From Thermoplasmata archaeon (GTDB taxonomy: Archaea > Thermoplasmatota > Thermoplasmata > Thermoplasmatales > Thermoplasmataceae): DNA of 64,000 nt. Positions 14,073-23,657 of the stretch are shown here, piece after piece. Below the pieces are notes generated by a model. It was not told where the DNA came from and did not search any database. It saw only the letters and a list, made by a program, of their open reading frames with translations. The translations under genes were made by a program, and so were the position numbers. The stretch spans positions 1-64,000 of the forward strand of contig JAJZJR010000010.1 of the NCBI GenBank assembly GCA_021810045.1, in the 5' to 3' direction. Each line of letters starts with the position of its first letter. The first letter of the stretch is position 1.

Positions 14073-15281
14073 TCAATATATTGTTCCTACCTCCGAGTAA
14101 AGGGAGGGGATCAGTTTTCCTGATGCGAATCTTTCCTTGCTGAATGGTCTCCAGTCAAAGGTTGCATTTTCTGGACTTACATCTGTAACCATTTCAGAAA
14201 CAATTTTTCCATATGCTGGTGAAAGTTTGAAGCCGTGGCCGCTTAACCCTGCACACACATACACGGAATCCAGGCCCAGTGATGAAAGGGAGTCGATAAT
14301 GGCCTGGCCATCAGGTGTCATGTCATATATGCCGGATACTGTTGAAATCAGGCTGGCTTTTTTCACGGCAGGCAATCTTTGTATTATTCTTTGCAGATAA
14401 TCTTCCAGATACTCATCGGATGCACCTTCCGGAATTTCTCCGTGAATGTCAATGGGCTTGTTATCAATGCTTGGGTCAAGGCTGCCTATTGCAGTTACTG
14501 AGTTTCCTTCCATTTTGTAATAGGCTAGACTCGGAGGATCCATGAGGGTGGGACGATTCCCTTTGTATTCATCAGGCCTGCGAAGGTATATGACGTCGTG
14601 TAAGGAGGCGTTTATGGGAAGATTTTTGTTTTTTGAAATACCAGATTCGGAGAGCAAATCATTGGTCCATACATTTGTTGCAAGTATCACCTTTGAAGCT
14701 TTAATCTCAGAACCATCGTCCAGATGAACAGAAGGTCCGTTTGAGTTACTGTCAACACTGACTGCTTTCTTTTTCAGCATTATCCTTGCACCAAATTCCT
14801 TGGCCTTATCAATGAAGGCGTTAGCGGTGGCAACTGGATCAGCATAACCACTGTCTGGTTCATATGAGACAAAACCATAACCTTCTGTATTCAAGTCTGT
14901 GTAGAACTCTTTGATATAATTCACTGTAGATTCCTGCTCATTTATTCCGACAGATCTTAACATTTCTGAATTTTTCCTGGCAATGCCTGCATATTTCTCA
15001 TCAAAGGGGAAGAACATGCCTGTCCTGGTAAAGCCGGAATATCCTATACCATCAAAATCACGGAATGCATTCAAAGAATACAGAGACATTTCAGCAATAA
15101 TCCTGCTGCTGTAATGTGTTCTTACAAGAGCGCTTGATTTGCCGGTATTCCCGCTTGCAATACCATTTCTTTCAACCACAGTAACACTCTTACCCATTCT
15201 AGCCAGATGGTAGGCTATGCTTGATCCAGTGCTTCCAGAACCAATTACTACAAATTCAGATGAGGCTTTATGTTCGCCCAT
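14073..15281 (-). CDS. FAD-dependent amino-acid/amine oxidoreductase (DAO family)
   Basis: A 402-residue flavoprotein. The dinucleotide-binding motif is VVIGSGSTGSSIAYHLARMG (from about residue 11), followed by VVERN (adenosine ribose Glu). The C-terminal FAD motif, YVCAGLSGHGFKLSPAYGKIVSEM, is typical of D-amino-acid dehydrogenase, sarcosine oxidase and glycine oxidase relatives. It is convergent with the proline-racemase-like gene and co-oriented with the permease gene upstream, so oxidation of an imported or epimerised imino/amino acid is a fair inference. The precise substrate cannot be read. Confidence 0.85.
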   Translation of the reverse strand: MGEHKASSEFVVIGSGSTGSSIAYHLARMGKSVTVVERNGIASGNTGKSSALVRTHYSSRIIAEMSLYSLNAFRDFDGIGYSGFTRTGMFFPFDEKYAGIARKNSEMLRSVGINEQESTVNYIKEFYTDLNTEGYGFVSYEPDSGYADPVATANAFIDKAKEFGARIMLKKKAVSVDSNSNGPSVHLDDGSEIKASKVILATNVWTNDLLSESGISKNKNLPINASLHDVIYLRRPDEYKGNRPTLMDPPSLAYYKMEGNSVTAIGSLDPSIDNKPIDIHGEIPEGASDEYLEDYLQRIIQRLPAVKKASLISTVSGIYDMTPDGQAIIDSLSSLGLDSVYVCAGLSGHGFKLSPAYGKIVSEMVTDVSPENATFDWRPFSKERFASGKLIPSLYSEVGTIY

Positions 15282-15399
15282 GAAATGAAAATCATATTCT
15301 GAATATTAAATCATCCTTGTAAAAAATATTTAAAGCAATAATTATTATAAGAATGGCAACTTTAAAGGAAAAAATAGATATAAAAGAATTTAACAAAGT

Positions 15400-15428
15400 A
15401 AAAATTAGAGAGATGCTGTTTGCATCTC
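15400..15428 (-). terminator. Hairpin terminator after the amino-acid permease
   Basis: On the minus strand GAGATGC-AAACA-GCATCTC (15428-15410) forms a 7-bp stem and is followed by TCTAATTTTT. Confidence 0.65.
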
Positions 15429-15439
15429 ACTTTTTATGA

Positions 15440-17089
15440 CTATGCCTCAGCATCTACTGGTGCATTCTCCACAAGTGATTGCATATCTCCCAGTGGCTCT
15501 TTGGAAGCCGATACCTGCGAAATTATCCAGAATACGATTCCGTATGCAATCACAACATACACATCATAAGGGAACGGAATGATGTCTGATCCTCCTGTTA
15601 TTGATGAACCAAGGTAAGACAAAATCATCAAACCCATGATGTATATCGGTATCCAGATCGAACCTTTCAGGTTGATATTGTGCCACTTTGTCTTTATTCC
15701 CTGGTACAGGAAAACAACACTTCCGGCAAGGGTTGCTCCAAGTGCATATAAGGTGGTCGGGTAGGTTGACCAGTATATGAGCAGGGAGGCAACAACGAAT
15801 GCCACAAGTGACCAGGCTGTGCCGAATGGTACCTTGAAGGGTCTGTGCAAATTCGGGTATGACTTACGGATTATAGGTACTGATGCTGCCACTATGGCAA
15901 AATTGACAACTGCTGCCACTACCACGAAATCCACCAGAGAATACCAGCTGTGTAGAGGTATCAGGAAAAGGTCCCCAACTACGGCTACAAGTAATATGGA
16001 ATAAGTCGGAACGCCCCTCTTGTTTGTTGCTCCAAGTTTCTGAGGAAGTGCGTTTTCTCTTGTAAAACCAAATACAATCCTTGATGCTCCTGTTATGAAA
16101 ACACCAAATGTCCCCAACGGAGAGAATACTGCAAATGCAAGTGCAACTACAACAAGTCCAGCCAGTAATGGTCCACCAAATCCAGGCACTACAGTTGAGC
16201 CCGCCCTCATAAGGTCAGCCAGAGGAATACCAAGGGTAGAAACACTGCCCCAGTCACCCGGTGCAAAATTAAGTGCCTTCCAATCCACTGCACCCACAAT
16301 GACAACAGCCATAAGTATGTAAAGTACAGACTGAACGACGATTGTTATTCCTATTGCCAGTGGAAGATTTCTCTTTGGATTCTTAATCTCACCAGCCATA
16401 TCGGCAACCTGCCTGTAGCCTCCAAAAGAGAAGAGGATACCGCTTGCCGGTATTGCTAGGAAGATTCCAGACCATCCGTTAGTGGGTAGAATGAATGATG
16501 GCGTTGTGAAGTTTGAAGAATGGAAAAGAACCAGCGGCACAATTATGATCAGTAATACCACAACACCAACCTTTATCCAGGTGATAATTGTGTTAAATTT
16601 GCCCAGCCCTTTTACTCCGGCAAGGTTCAATAGAACAAAGAATATTGTGATTATGACTGATACAAATATTCCCAGAGGAGTCAGGAATGTACCATTCGTG
16701 AACTGTGGAACCCAATAGGAAGCATATGTAGCTACCGCCACAGCTTCTATCGGTGGGATCATAACGGCCCATAAAAACAGAGCCCAGCCACCGATGAAAC
16801 CACCATAGCTTCCAAATGAATAATACCCTATTCTCGCACTTATTCCGCCCCTTGGGGCCATTGACGAAAACTATGCAAATGGTATGGTAACAATGGTAAT
16901 CATAATGGCAGCAATTATCCAGGAAATTACCACACCCGGTCCTGCAAAAGCTGTTCCACCAGCCGCTGCGAAGAGAATGCCTGAACCCACTGCTCCACCA
17001 ATACCAAACAGAGCCGCATCCTGTAGGGAAAAACCTCTTTTCAGGGTTGATCCCTTTTCGACATCTACCTGTTCGTTATCCGCATACAT
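15440..17089 (-). pseudogene. Amino-acid permease (APC family) interrupted by an in-frame TAG
   Basis: The 549-codon frame encodes a 12-helix APC-superfamily transporter. N-terminal hallmarks LFGIGGAVGSGILFA and GPGVVISWIIAAIM precede codon 73, which is TAG (16873-16871). The frame then continues without shift as FSSMAPRGGISARIGYYSFG. Relatives usually have Glu at this position ((A)EFSSMAPR), so a single GAG-to-TAG change explains it. The remaining 470 codons look intact and include GASRIVFGFTRENALP. Either it is a recent pseudogene, or TAG is read through. A product re-initiated at Met77 (16861) would lack the first two helices and could hardly transport. Confidence 0.8.
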
Positions 17090-17265
17090 ATAACGAATGC
17101 AACAACTTTATATATTTAAAACTGCTGGAGCCTGAAATTCACTGGCTTTAATTAATATCATTAAATAATCATTATGATAGAATATTTCTGATTACTACCA
17201 TTCCATAGTCATATTGCTGAAAGGTTGCTCTCCAAGTGCTTAATTGCCTTATTAGAGCATTGATA

Positions 17266-17496
17266 CTATTTCATGTCATTTTTATTGACAGAGAAAATAT
17301 TGTATACCACCAGGATGAGAATTATGATTCCTCCTGCCAGAAGATAAATGGAAATTCCGTTAAGAAGTTCCATTCCGTAGGAATTTGGCCCAAGAATCTC
17401 CACCGTGTGGAACAGGAGTGCGGATGCAAAAAGACCAATTGCTGAAAAGGATATTTTTTCAACTGTTTTCAGGATTTTCTCAATATTGCTGCCCAT
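17266..17496 (-). CDS. Small two-helix membrane protein
   Basis: A 76-residue protein with two membrane helices (about residues 18-32 and 46-66) and a short charged tail (NKNDMK). The ATG at 17496 is preceded by CTGGAGATGT, a good ribosome-binding site. No family is recognised. The 235 bases between it and the mechanosensitive-channel gene hold divergent AT-rich promoter sequence only. Confidence 0.6.
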   Translation of the reverse strand: MGSNIEKILKTVEKISFSAIGLFASALLFHTVEILGPNSYGMELLNGISIYLLAGGIIILILVVYNIFSVNKNDMK

Positions 17497-17737
17497 ACAT
17501 CTCCAGGATTCAACAGATAAAGTATGTTCATAACCTCTTTTGATTACAATTCAGGGCCCACATAGTAACCTTGTTCCATTGATAATTGTTTTTTGCAAAA
17601 GTTAATTATTTTTGTATTTTTATGCGCCTTCGCTTCAACTGTCTTACATATATTGATTTAGCAATTTATACCACATTCTGATTTTTATTCTGTGCAGACC
17701 CGGGTGAATGACACAATAAGGTAAGAGTGATGTGAGT

Positions 17738-19045
17738 ATGGACTTATCCGATATTTCACGCTATTTGGCCAATAATATTTGGACGGTTTTAGTGCCACTT
17801 CTCTTAGCATCCATCATCCTGATAGTCATATACCTAATGGTTAGATTCCTGTTCAAGAAAAGGAAGATGAACAATGATCTCAGGATTTTCCTTATGGCCA
17901 TAATCAGGGGACCATTAGCAGTAATAGTAATTGGATCAGCCCTCATAATCATCGGGCATTTTCACCCTTCATTGTATCCTGGTTATTTTTCGGAGGATAT
18001 GCTAATCTTTCTGATTCAGCTTCTCCTCCTTCTTACCTCTATAAATGCGGCCAGAAAAGTAAGCCATATCATTCTATCCAGGGTATTCGTTGATGGGAAA
18101 ATATCCAGGAGAATGCTTCTTGTTGGCTTATATTCACTTGGACTGGTGATCCTGTTCTACATTCTTTTTACGTCACCATTAAGATTATCTTTTCAGCAGG
18201 GTGCAATGCCTTCTATCAGTTTCATAACTGGCCTCATAATCACCTACCTGATTGCATATATCATAAACCTGCTGATTACCAGATATCAGTTAACCCTGAG
18301 GGAGACAAGTTCTCCTCTAAACACAACAATAACCTTTGGAAGGAGAGTCCTTGTAGGGGTGATCATTCTTATTGGTGTAGCTGCAACTACCTTTACCAGT
18401 TTTCCTGATGCTTTGGGGGCGATAACCTCACTTTTTGTTGCTGCCGGTTTTACATCCATAGTTGTGGGTCTTGCCGCCCAGTCCAGTCTATCAAACCTCA
18501 TTGCGGGAGGCGTTCTTTCAACATCTCAGCCTTTCAGGATAGGGGATTCAATCTTTTACAACAATGAGTTCTGCACTGTGGAGGATATCAAGCTGATTTT
18601 TTCCACTCTCAGGACATGGGACAACCGCAGACTCATGGTCCCAAATTCATTATTCCTGAATTCCGTTATCATAAATTATACTGTAGAGGATCAATCAAAA
18701 ATCACGACCATATTTGTACAGATAACATTGGAAAGTGACGTGGAGAAGGCCATGGATATCATGAAGAAAACAATTGCCCGACATCCGGCTTTCTATCCCA
18801 AAGAAGGGTTCCCATCGGTCCTTATAATGGGTTTCACTGAATTTGGAGTGCAGTTGAGGGCACTTGGATACGCCCGCAATCAGAGCGATAACTGGACGCT
18901 TGAAAAAGAATCATATCTGGAAATAAAGAAAGAATTTGACAGGAACGGGATAAAACTGGCAGTTCCCAGGAGAGAGGTAGTCTTCGGGAATGAGCACACG
19001 GAAGGAAAAAACAAAGACTCTGGTTCAGGTGGCTCTCATGAATAG
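17738..19045 (+). CDS. mscS: MscS-family mechanosensitive ion channel
   Basis: About 435 residues. Four or five N-terminal helices are followed by the pore helix and beta domain characteristic of MscS: the Gly/Ala-rich TM3 region (FVAAGFTSIVVGLAAQSSLSNLIAGGVL) and then QPFRIGDSIFYNNEFCTVEDIKLIFSTLRTWDNRRLMVPNS. These channels release solutes on osmotic downshock. The ATG at 17738 sits six bases after GAGTGAT, the best ribosome-binding match; GTG at 17732 would add two residues. The C-terminal tail is charged and disordered (EGKNKDSGSGGSHE). Confidence 0.93.
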   Translation: MDLSDISRYLANNIWTVLVPLLLASIILIVIYLMVRFLFKKRKMNNDLRIFLMAIIRGPLAVIVIGSALIIIGHFHPSLYPGYFSEDMLIFLIQLLLLLTSINAARKVSHIILSRVFVDGKISRRMLLVGLYSLGLVILFYILFTSPLRLSFQQGAMPSISFITGLIITYLIAYIINLLITRYQLTLRETSSPLNTTITFGRRVLVGVIILIGVAATTFTSFPDALGAITSLFVAAGFTSIVVGLAAQSSLSNLIAGGVLSTSQPFRIGDSIFYNNEFCTVEDIKLIFSTLRTWDNRRLMVPNSLFLNSVIINYTVEDQSKITTIFVQITLESDVEKAMDIMKKTIARHPAFYPKEGFPSVLIMGFTEFGVQLRALGYARNQSDNWTLEKESYLEIKKEFDRNGIKLAVPRREVVFGNEHTEGKNKDSGSGGSHE

Positions 19046-19102
19046 ACCATTGTCAAACCTTAGAAATTGCATCCTTTCAATCTTTTGACACGGGACTGTA
19101 AA

Positions 19103-19753
19103 TCATATTTTTCGTCTGATGCAGCTGGATACAAAAGCTTCACACTGCTGGGCCACCTGTTCCAGGATCCTAAGAGAACCATCGTAGTCATCCCTGACCT
19201 CCATGAGATGATCCGCATCCGGAAAAGTTATGATTAATACATTCCGCATTCCCTTTACCTTATCCACATCACCCTCTCCAAAAAGTGGATCCTTTTCCCC
19301 AACCATTACAAGCATCTCCGGTGTTTCCTTCATAAATTCAATGGTGCTTTTCAGAGGGGTCAGAAAAATGTGTCTTTTTATGGCGTGATTACCAATTTTT
19401 CCAATTTCACTTGCAAAATGTGTGCCTATACTTTTGGAAATCATGATTATGGTTTCATAACTGTGATTTGAAAGAAAACTCTCCAGGGAGGATCGCAGTT
19501 CTTCTAGAGTGGATCCAAGTGTTGACCTGTCTGATGAATTTCTGTTGGCATGGAATCCGTATTCCACATTAAGGGTGTCCGCTCCTGCCTGATATGCTGC
19601 AATAGCCGAATACCACATTAAGGGTGCATCCTTGTAATAAGCCTGACCCGGGAGTAAGATGACCAGGTTCTTTTTCTCCTTGTCATGATATCTGTAAGTG
19701 TAGGCCGCCGGTCTTCCCAGCCTTGATTCAAATTCAAGCTCTTCAACGTTCAC
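19103..19753 (-). CDS. Alpha/beta-hydrolase-fold protein
   Basis: A 216-residue protein with the serine-hydrolase layout. LVILLPGQAYYKDAPLMWY is the oxyanion region, and the nucleophile elbow reads MISKSIGTHFASE, where Ser sits in the S-K-S-I-G context instead of the usual G-x-S-x-G. The acid is likely in MVGEKDPLFG and the His in FPDADHLMEV. The family is common in archaea and bacteria as uncharacterised hydrolases of about 200 residues. Substrate unknown. It is convergent with mscS. Confidence 0.72.
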   Translation of the reverse strand: MNVEELEFESRLGRPAAYTYRYHDKEKKNLVILLPGQAYYKDAPLMWYSAIAAYQAGADTLNVEYGFHANRNSSDRSTLGSTLEELRSSLESFLSNHSYETIIMISKSIGTHFASEIGKIGNHAIKRHIFLTPLKSTIEFMKETPEMLVMVGEKDPLFGEGDVDKVKGMRNVLIITFPDADHLMEVRDDYDGSLRILEQVAQQCEAFVSSCIRRKI

Positions 19754-20012
19754 TTCTTTTCAGGAAAACATGCAAATGTAGCTAAAATACTTACATGATT
19801 AATTGGAAACTCTTTTTTGGCAAAAAAAGGAGAAATATTCCATCCATCGTCATGTTTTGTTATGAGAAGATTTGAAATATTATCTCGAATCGCCATAGCG
19901 TTCACATTTTACAGAAATTGAGCAAAACACATATATGATTCCATACCTATGCATGACTTCCGGGAATTGTGCCCATTCAGGTATACTTCCCATAAACTTG
20001 GATGGGATCTGA

Positions 20013-21263
20013 ATGGAGAGAGAAATAATAAGTGCCACAATTCAGGATGTCAGAAAACTCTTCATTTTCAAGCAGCACCTTTACGGGGAGAAACTGCAGG
20101 GGACTTTCAGGAATAAAATGATCACAATTCTGAGAGATGCAGGCTATATTCAGTGGGACCCCGTAACTGTTGTTGCACCTTCCCATATGATTTCAATCTG
20201 GAGCAGGATTGGTTACTTTAAGGCAGAGGAACTTGAGAAGATGATGTGGAATGACCGCGAAGCGTTTCTTCATTGGGTTCCTACAGCCTGGATAGTGCTT
20301 ACAGAGGATTATCCGATTTTCCACTCGCTCATGAAGAATTACCCCGACTCACTTCGAAGTGGATGGACCTCACACATTGAGCCTGCCAGGGAATTCATGG
20401 AATCTCACAAAGACCTGGAATATAAGGTCATAAATCATTTACGGCAGGGTCCCGCCAATACCGCACAGCTATCAGGATACGGAAAGAAAGAAAAAAGTAA
20501 TGATGGCTGGAGCACAGGGAACGAAGTAACCAGACTCATGTTTCACCTGCATATGTCCGGGAGAGTCATGGTCTCAGGACATTCCAAAAACCAAAATGTC
20601 TGGAGCCTTACTGATGATTACCTCCCGGAATGGACAGTTAAAACAGAATTTACGTATAAGGAACTGGAGAGAAGAACTGCAATAAGAGCACTGAAGGCAC
20701 TCGGGGTGGCTTCAGAACAGGATATATTCGGATATTTCATTAGGGGGAGATACCTTAACCTGAAGAGTACATTAAAAGACCTCTATGAGGAGCAGGAAAT
20801 TGTAAAGGTAAGCATTGTGGGACAGCCGAAATCAAAGTCAATGTTCCTTCTGTCAGAGGATGTCGGAAGGCTCGATTCCATAATCTCTGAAAAGGGAGAG
20901 AATGAAGTGAATCTTGTTTCTCCATTTGATAATCTATTGACTTTAAGGAAAAGGCTCAAAAGATTGTTCAACTTTGAATATTCTCTGGAACAGTTTGTTC
21001 CTGAAAAAAAGCGTAAATATGGAACCTATGTGCTTCCTGTTCTTTATGGTTCAGAAATGGTTGGAAGGATAGATGCCAGGCTTGACAGGCATGCTGGCAT
21101 ATTAGAGATTAAATCAGTATATGCTGAACCGGGATATGAGGGAGATGAGCTTATTGCAGATAAGCTCATGAACAGGATAGAAGAACTCGCGAACTTCTTG
21201 AATGCTGAAAGAATTGTGTTTGGAAACAAAAAACCTGAAAAATGGTCAAATTATCTATCCTGA
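20013..21263 (+). CDS. AlkX/YcaQ-type DNA glycosylase (winged-helix HTH_42 family)
   Basis: A 416-residue protein of the YcaQ/AlkZ superfamily, built from tandem winged-helix domains and a C-terminal beta barrel (VLYGSEMVGRIDARLDRHAG). The catalytic motif is visible as IQWDPV: Gln47-Trp48-Asp49, the QxD form found in AlkX/YcaQ. AlkZ enzymes that act on azinomycin crosslinks have QxQ. Relatives excise alkylated bases and unhook interstrand crosslinks, so genome repair is the likely job. Other family signatures are FLHWVPTAWIVL and VSPFDNLL. ATG 20013 follows an AT-rich promoter. It is monocistronic. Confidence 0.85.
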   Translation: MEREIISATIQDVRKLFIFKQHLYGEKLQGTFRNKMITILRDAGYIQWDPVTVVAPSHMISIWSRIGYFKAEELEKMMWNDREAFLHWVPTAWIVLTEDYPIFHSLMKNYPDSLRSGWTSHIEPAREFMESHKDLEYKVINHLRQGPANTAQLSGYGKKEKSNDGWSTGNEVTRLMFHLHMSGRVMVSGHSKNQNVWSLTDDYLPEWTVKTEFTYKELERRTAIRALKALGVASEQDIFGYFIRGRYLNLKSTLKDLYEEQEIVKVSIVGQPKSKSMFLLSEDVGRLDSIISEKGENEVNLVSPFDNLLTLRKRLKRLFNFEYSLEQFVPEKKRKYGTYVLPVLYGSEMVGRIDARLDRHAGILEIKSVYAEPGYEGDELIADKLMNRIEELANFLNAERIVFGNKKPEKWSNYLS

Positions 21264-21295
21264 ACTCCATCAGACAGAAGTATTTTGAGTACGCT

Positions 21296-21592
21296 TTATT
21301 GCATCCTGCCCAGGAAGAAGGCTATTAATGCACCCAGGACAAAACCGGATGCTATGGCATATGAAATAATGCTCAGCAGAAGCAACCCTCCGTTGGAACC
21401 CTGTCCAACCATTACCGCAAAGATGTAGAACAGAAGGCCGGTAATAACAAACAGTAGAGAATTCATTTTTTTAGGATTATCCTTTCTAGTTGCCTGTGTC
21501 CAGCCAAGTTTTTCATAATACCTGGTTGTATTCTTGGATATCCTCATTACAGCACTTGCAAGGCTAACACAAAAAACAAGAAGTGCAAGCAT
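21296..21592 (-). CDS. Small three-helix membrane protein
   Basis: A 98-residue hydrophobic protein with helices at about residues 1-16, 45-65 and 70-93 and a basic loop between the first two (YYEKLGWTQATRKDNPKK). No family is recognised. It is convergent with the AlkX-like gene (32 bases apart) and its upstream side faces the solo tnpB gene. Confidence 0.55.
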   Translation of the reverse strand: MLALLVFCVSLASAVMRISKNTTRYYEKLGWTQATRKDNPKKMNSLLFVITGLLFYIFAVMVGQGSNGGLLLLSIISYAIASGFVLGALIAFFLGRMQ

Positions 21593-21648
21593 TGAAAGCG
21601 TGAAAATATAGGGGTTTTAACAGCTAATGGAAAACATCGACTGATCCT

Positions 21649-22974
21649 GTGAATGTTGTGCATCCTGCACAACAGTCTCATTTACTCATTTTTCACACAG
21701 ACAGAAGAATATTTCCACCATGTACAATAAACAGGGATGTGCCATCATCACATCCCTGGAAATCATCCGGTCATGCAAGATCAGTATGGTGGCATTATGA
21801 TCCCTCTGATGAGATCATGAAATACCTGAGAGACATGCGTGATGCAGTTCACCATGCCCTCATGAAAGCTGAAGAGATGAGGAGGATAAACGGAAAGATT
21901 CCCTCGCCCATTGATCTCAGGAAAGAGATCAAGCCATGGTTTGATTCCTCTTATGAATACGCGAAACATCACATCAATCCTGTGTGCCGTACATCCATTT
22001 CCATTCTCAGGTCATTCCGGAAGAACAGGAGAGGGAAGAAACACCCTGAGGTGAAGAAACTATCCATGAGAATGGACAGTGAACTGGTAAAGCTTCAGGA
22101 TGGATTCATCAGGATCACCATTCGTCCAAGAGAATATGAATACATTCCCGTCAATGATCACCACTCAAAATACCCTGAGTACATCAGGTACGGAGTATCT
22201 GAACTTCTCCTCACAGATCGCAAGGTAGTTATATCCTTCAGGAAACCTGAAGAGAAGGAAATCATGAATCGAAAGACAGGAATTGATGTGAATTTCAGCA
22301 ATATCTCAATGACAACTGTCCATGAGGGAAGGATCATTGATGTTGCAGTTAAATCCACTCACAATGTGGTAAAAATCCAGAATGATTATTCAAGAAGGAG
22401 AAGGAAGGTACAGAAACACATCATGAATCCTCAGAAGAGGCACAGGAAACTTAGAGAGGCGAGAGGGAGACAGCAGAACCGTGTGAAGGATGCATTGCAT
22501 AAACTCTCCACTTCCTTGGTCAATGATAATCCTGATACAACATTCATTGTTGAGGACCTGAGGAACATAAGGAAGACCTCTAATACGAAAAGCAGGAAAC
22601 TCAGAACATACCTGAACAGATGGCCTTATGCAGAATTCCTGAGAATGATCGAATACAAGTCGCCCAATAAGGTGATCAAAGTGAATCCGGGAGGGACCTC
22701 ATCCGAGTGTCCTGTATGTGGTGGAAGATTGAAGCACCCTACCTGGAAGATATCCAGATGTAACAACTGTGATCATGACTATGACAGGGACAGGTTGGCC
22801 TCACTGGCTATTTCCCTTCGTGGCCTTGATCTATGCGGAGATCCGTTCCCCGTAAGTGCGGTAACCTCTTTGCCATCCATGATGGATGAATACCTGTACC
22901 CCGGAAGCATGCCTGATGCTTCCGGCTCAGGAAGGACTGAGATGGCATACGTTCCGAACAGAGGTTATGCATAG
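21649..22974 (+). CDS. tnpB: TnpB-family RNA-guided nuclease (solo IS1341-type, no TnpA)
   Basis: Up to 441 residues. All three RuvC-like catalytic sites are present: Asp213 in TGIDVNFS, Glu302 in FIVEDLRNI, and the DYDRDRLASLAI segment after the zinc finger. The four zinc ligands are intact (Cys354, Cys357, Cys371, Cys374). Family members are guided by an omega RNA from the element's 3' end to cut target DNA. No tnpA gene flanks it, so it is a solo or domesticated copy. The 5' end is uncertain; the first 55 codons are atypical and a start at the Met of DEIMKYLRDM is possible. Confidence 0.82.
   Translation: MNVVHPAQQSHLLIFHTDRRIFPPCTINRDVPSSHPWKSSGHARSVWWHYDPSDEIMKYLRDMRDAVHHALMKAEEMRRINGKIPSPIDLRKEIKPWFDSSYEYAKHHINPVCRTSISILRSFRKNRRGKKHPEVKKLSMRMDSELVKLQDGFIRITIRPREYEYIPVNDHHSKYPEYIRYGVSELLLTDRKVVISFRKPEEKEIMNRKTGIDVNFSNISMTTVHEGRIIDVAVKSTHNVVKIQNDYSRRRRKVQKHIMNPQKRHRKLREARGRQQNRVKDALHKLSTSLVNDNPDTTFIVEDLRNIRKTSNTKSRKLRTYLNRWPYAEFLRMIEYKSPNKVIKVNPGGTSSECPVCGGRLKHPTWKISRCNNCDHDYDRDRLASLAISLRGLDLCGDPFPVSAVTSLPSMMDEYLYPGSMPDASGSGRTEMAYVPNRGYA
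22901..22925 (+). ncRNA. Probable omega-RNA/right-end hairpin inside the tnpB 3' end
   Basis: CCGGAAGCAT-GCCTG-ATGCTTCCGG is a perfect 10-bp stem with a five-base loop. A second dyad, CATCCATGATGGATG, lies at 22875-22889. TnpB guide RNAs are usually made from exactly this region. RNA boundaries cannot be read from sequence. Confidence 0.45.
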
Positions 22975-23516
22975 GATTGCATAACATTTTGAGAACGGTT
23001 GAATGTTGCTTCATAGTAAGGATAAATGGAGAGAATGAAGGATGGATTACTGGAGTCAATTCCGCGACCCGCATTGAGTGTCAGTGTTATTGACTCGGAT
23101 GAATTGAGGTTATGGTAGACATAAATGCCAGATCCGGTCAGACTTTCTGATTCTACTACTGATGGATTGCCTGAGATAGGAAAATTATAGGGTTTTTCAG
23201 TAATTGTGAATGACCCGGAAGATCCTGAAGGAATGTCGTAGGAAAGATTTACATAGCTTCCATGAGGAATTATGGTTGTGTATGAAGTTGAGGTTGAATA
23301 GCCCGGGGATAAGCCAAAGCCGTAATCAAGAGAAGTCCCGGATGGATTGTTCCCCACAGGCAAAATAGTGAATGAGGCGAATATGAATACAATAAATAGA
23401 ATAAAAGAAAGAAACGAAAAATGAACGCGTCTGTCTTTTCTTATAACCAGAACCAGTTTTGCCAACGTTGGGCTTCTAGAAGTTATTGTGTTGCCATCAT
23501 CCTTTCCCTTGACCAT
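22965..23516 (-). CDS. Membrane-anchored protein with small extracellular domain
   Basis: About 183 residues: a basic cytosolic N-terminus (KLVLVIRKDRRVHF), one membrane helix (about residues 33-51), and a Ser/Thr/Tyr-rich extracellular domain with several N-x-S/T sites. The ATG at 23516 (MVKGKDDG) was chosen because a TATA box (TTTTTATATATTC) lies about 35 bases upstream; a longer frame to 23573 would run through that promoter. The 3' end overlaps the end of the convergent tnpB by ten bases. Function unknown. Confidence 0.6.
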   Translation of the reverse strand: MVKGKDDGNTITSRSPTLAKLVLVIRKDRRVHFSFLSFILFIVFIFASFTILPVGNNPSGTSLDYGFGLSPGYSTSTSYTTIIPHGSYVNLSYDIPSGSSGSFTITEKPYNFPISGNPSVVESESLTGSGIYVYHNLNSSESITLTLNAGRGIDSSNPSFILSIYPYYEATFNRSQNVMQSYA

Positions 23517-23657
23517 GATAGACCCGGCTAAAATTGAATAAACTAGAATATATAAAAATATTGTCTGCATCAAAATAAGTATTTTTGATCATGTTGGGGC
23601 AAATTTCCTTCTGTTACTGGGATTAACTTTCTGCTTCCCAGATCTGATAATATCTAA

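Noticed and set aside
16871-16873. Pyrrolysine at the TAG in the permease
   Set aside because: A simple GAG-to-TAG change restores the family sequence, and nothing in the window (no pylS/pylBCD) supports pyrrolysine use.
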